NCBI GenBank assembly: GCA_002356635.1
Contig: CP023454.1
Coordinates: 2,836,501 to 2,900,500, forward strand
Reading direction: 5' to 3'
Source: Rhodobacteraceae bacterium QY30
GTDB lineage: Bacteria; Pseudomonadota; Alphaproteobacteria; Rhodobacterales; Rhodobacteraceae
Length of the DNA: 64,000 nucleotides
In this document: in pieces, positions 63,891 through 64,000 of the stretch
Position numbering within the stretch: position 1 is the first letter of the stretch
Layout: the number at the start of each line of letters is the position of its first letter
Made by a program: the position numbers and the translations under genes
Notes under the pieces: model-generated
Told to the model about the DNA's origin: nothing
Database searches by the model: none
What the model saw: the letters and a program-made list of their open reading frames with translations, nothing else

Positions 63891-64000
63891 AGGCCTGTGT
63901 CCCATGGACAGGAGCCTTGGGACGCGAAGTCATATTCTCGATGGACATGAACACCGATCCATTCGTCTGAAGAATTCAGAACCAGGAGAAACTGAAATGG
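63891..64000 (+). other. Downstream region and start of a truncated next gene
   Basis: About 100 bases follow groEL. At the end, CAGGAGAAACTGAAATGG offers a ribosome binding site and an ATG at 63997, so another plus-strand gene begins at the window edge. Its product cannot be seen. Confidence 0.5.

Overview
The window reads as high-GC alphaproteobacterial DNA, most likely from a Paracoccus-like member of the Rhodobacteraceae. This is inferred from gene content: an irr-fabA-fabB-fabI block, a short (about 445 aa) prolyl-tRNA synthetase, a short DnaA-like HdaA protein behind an AI-2E permease, and a ppk-ppx pair. No taxonomic search was possible.

Bases 1-19.7 kb are core chromosome. They hold lipoprotein export (lolD and its permease), an AhpD-like protein, an outer-membrane barrel, proS, an AI-2E permease with hdaA, ppk-ppx, irr divergent from fabA-fabB-fabI, two alpha/beta hydrolases, an MFS pump, an enolase-superfamily enzyme, a BaiN-like flavoprotein and tRNA-Gln(UUG). 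The core ends at that tRNA.

From 19.7 to about 26 kb is an accessory insertion next to the tRNA: a severed 17-codon zinc-ribbon ORF, nested inverted repeats, a serine recombinase with its DUF2924 partner, then a CD-NTase overlapped by a two-helix SLATT protein (a minimal CBASS-like defence pair), a decayed flavin-binding gene, two tiny putative membrane proteins and a DMT exporter.

From 26 to 43 kb is a heteroatom (probably organosulfur) scavenging region. One strand carries tauA-tauB-(broken tauC copy)-tauC-ssuD, then an SDR, an SfnB/DszC-like acyl-CoA-dehydrogenase-fold enzyme, a FAD/NAD(P) protein and a Tat-exported binding protein. The other strand carries an RbsA-type ATPase, an RbsC-type permease, an LLM monooxygenase, a second Tat-exported binding protein of identical length, and a second LLM monooxygenase. 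This twin set looks like uptake followed by FMN-dependent oxidation of an unknown substrate.

From 43 to 55 kb: an IclR regulator divergent from a TRAP transporter whose large permease is cut to 24 codons, several small unknown genes, a GSCFA-family gene with a stop inside its signature motif, an IS5-type element, a family 2 glycosyltransferase, a sulfotransferase, and a two-gene operon of a cobalamin-type radical SAM protein and a nitric oxide synthase oxygenase. The synthase reads in two frames. This radical SAM-NOS operon and the CD-NTase/SLATT pair are the most interesting systems in the window.

From 55 to 60.7 kb is an insertion-sequence graveyard: IS110 inside an IS3, an internally deleted IS21, IS66 scraps, another IS3, and broken transglutaminase and DUF4440 genes between them. 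The window closes with a small Ala/Lys-rich protein, a Crp/Fnr regulator and a groEL preceded by a groES that has lost its N terminus. That suggests a plasmid or genomic-island location for the right half.
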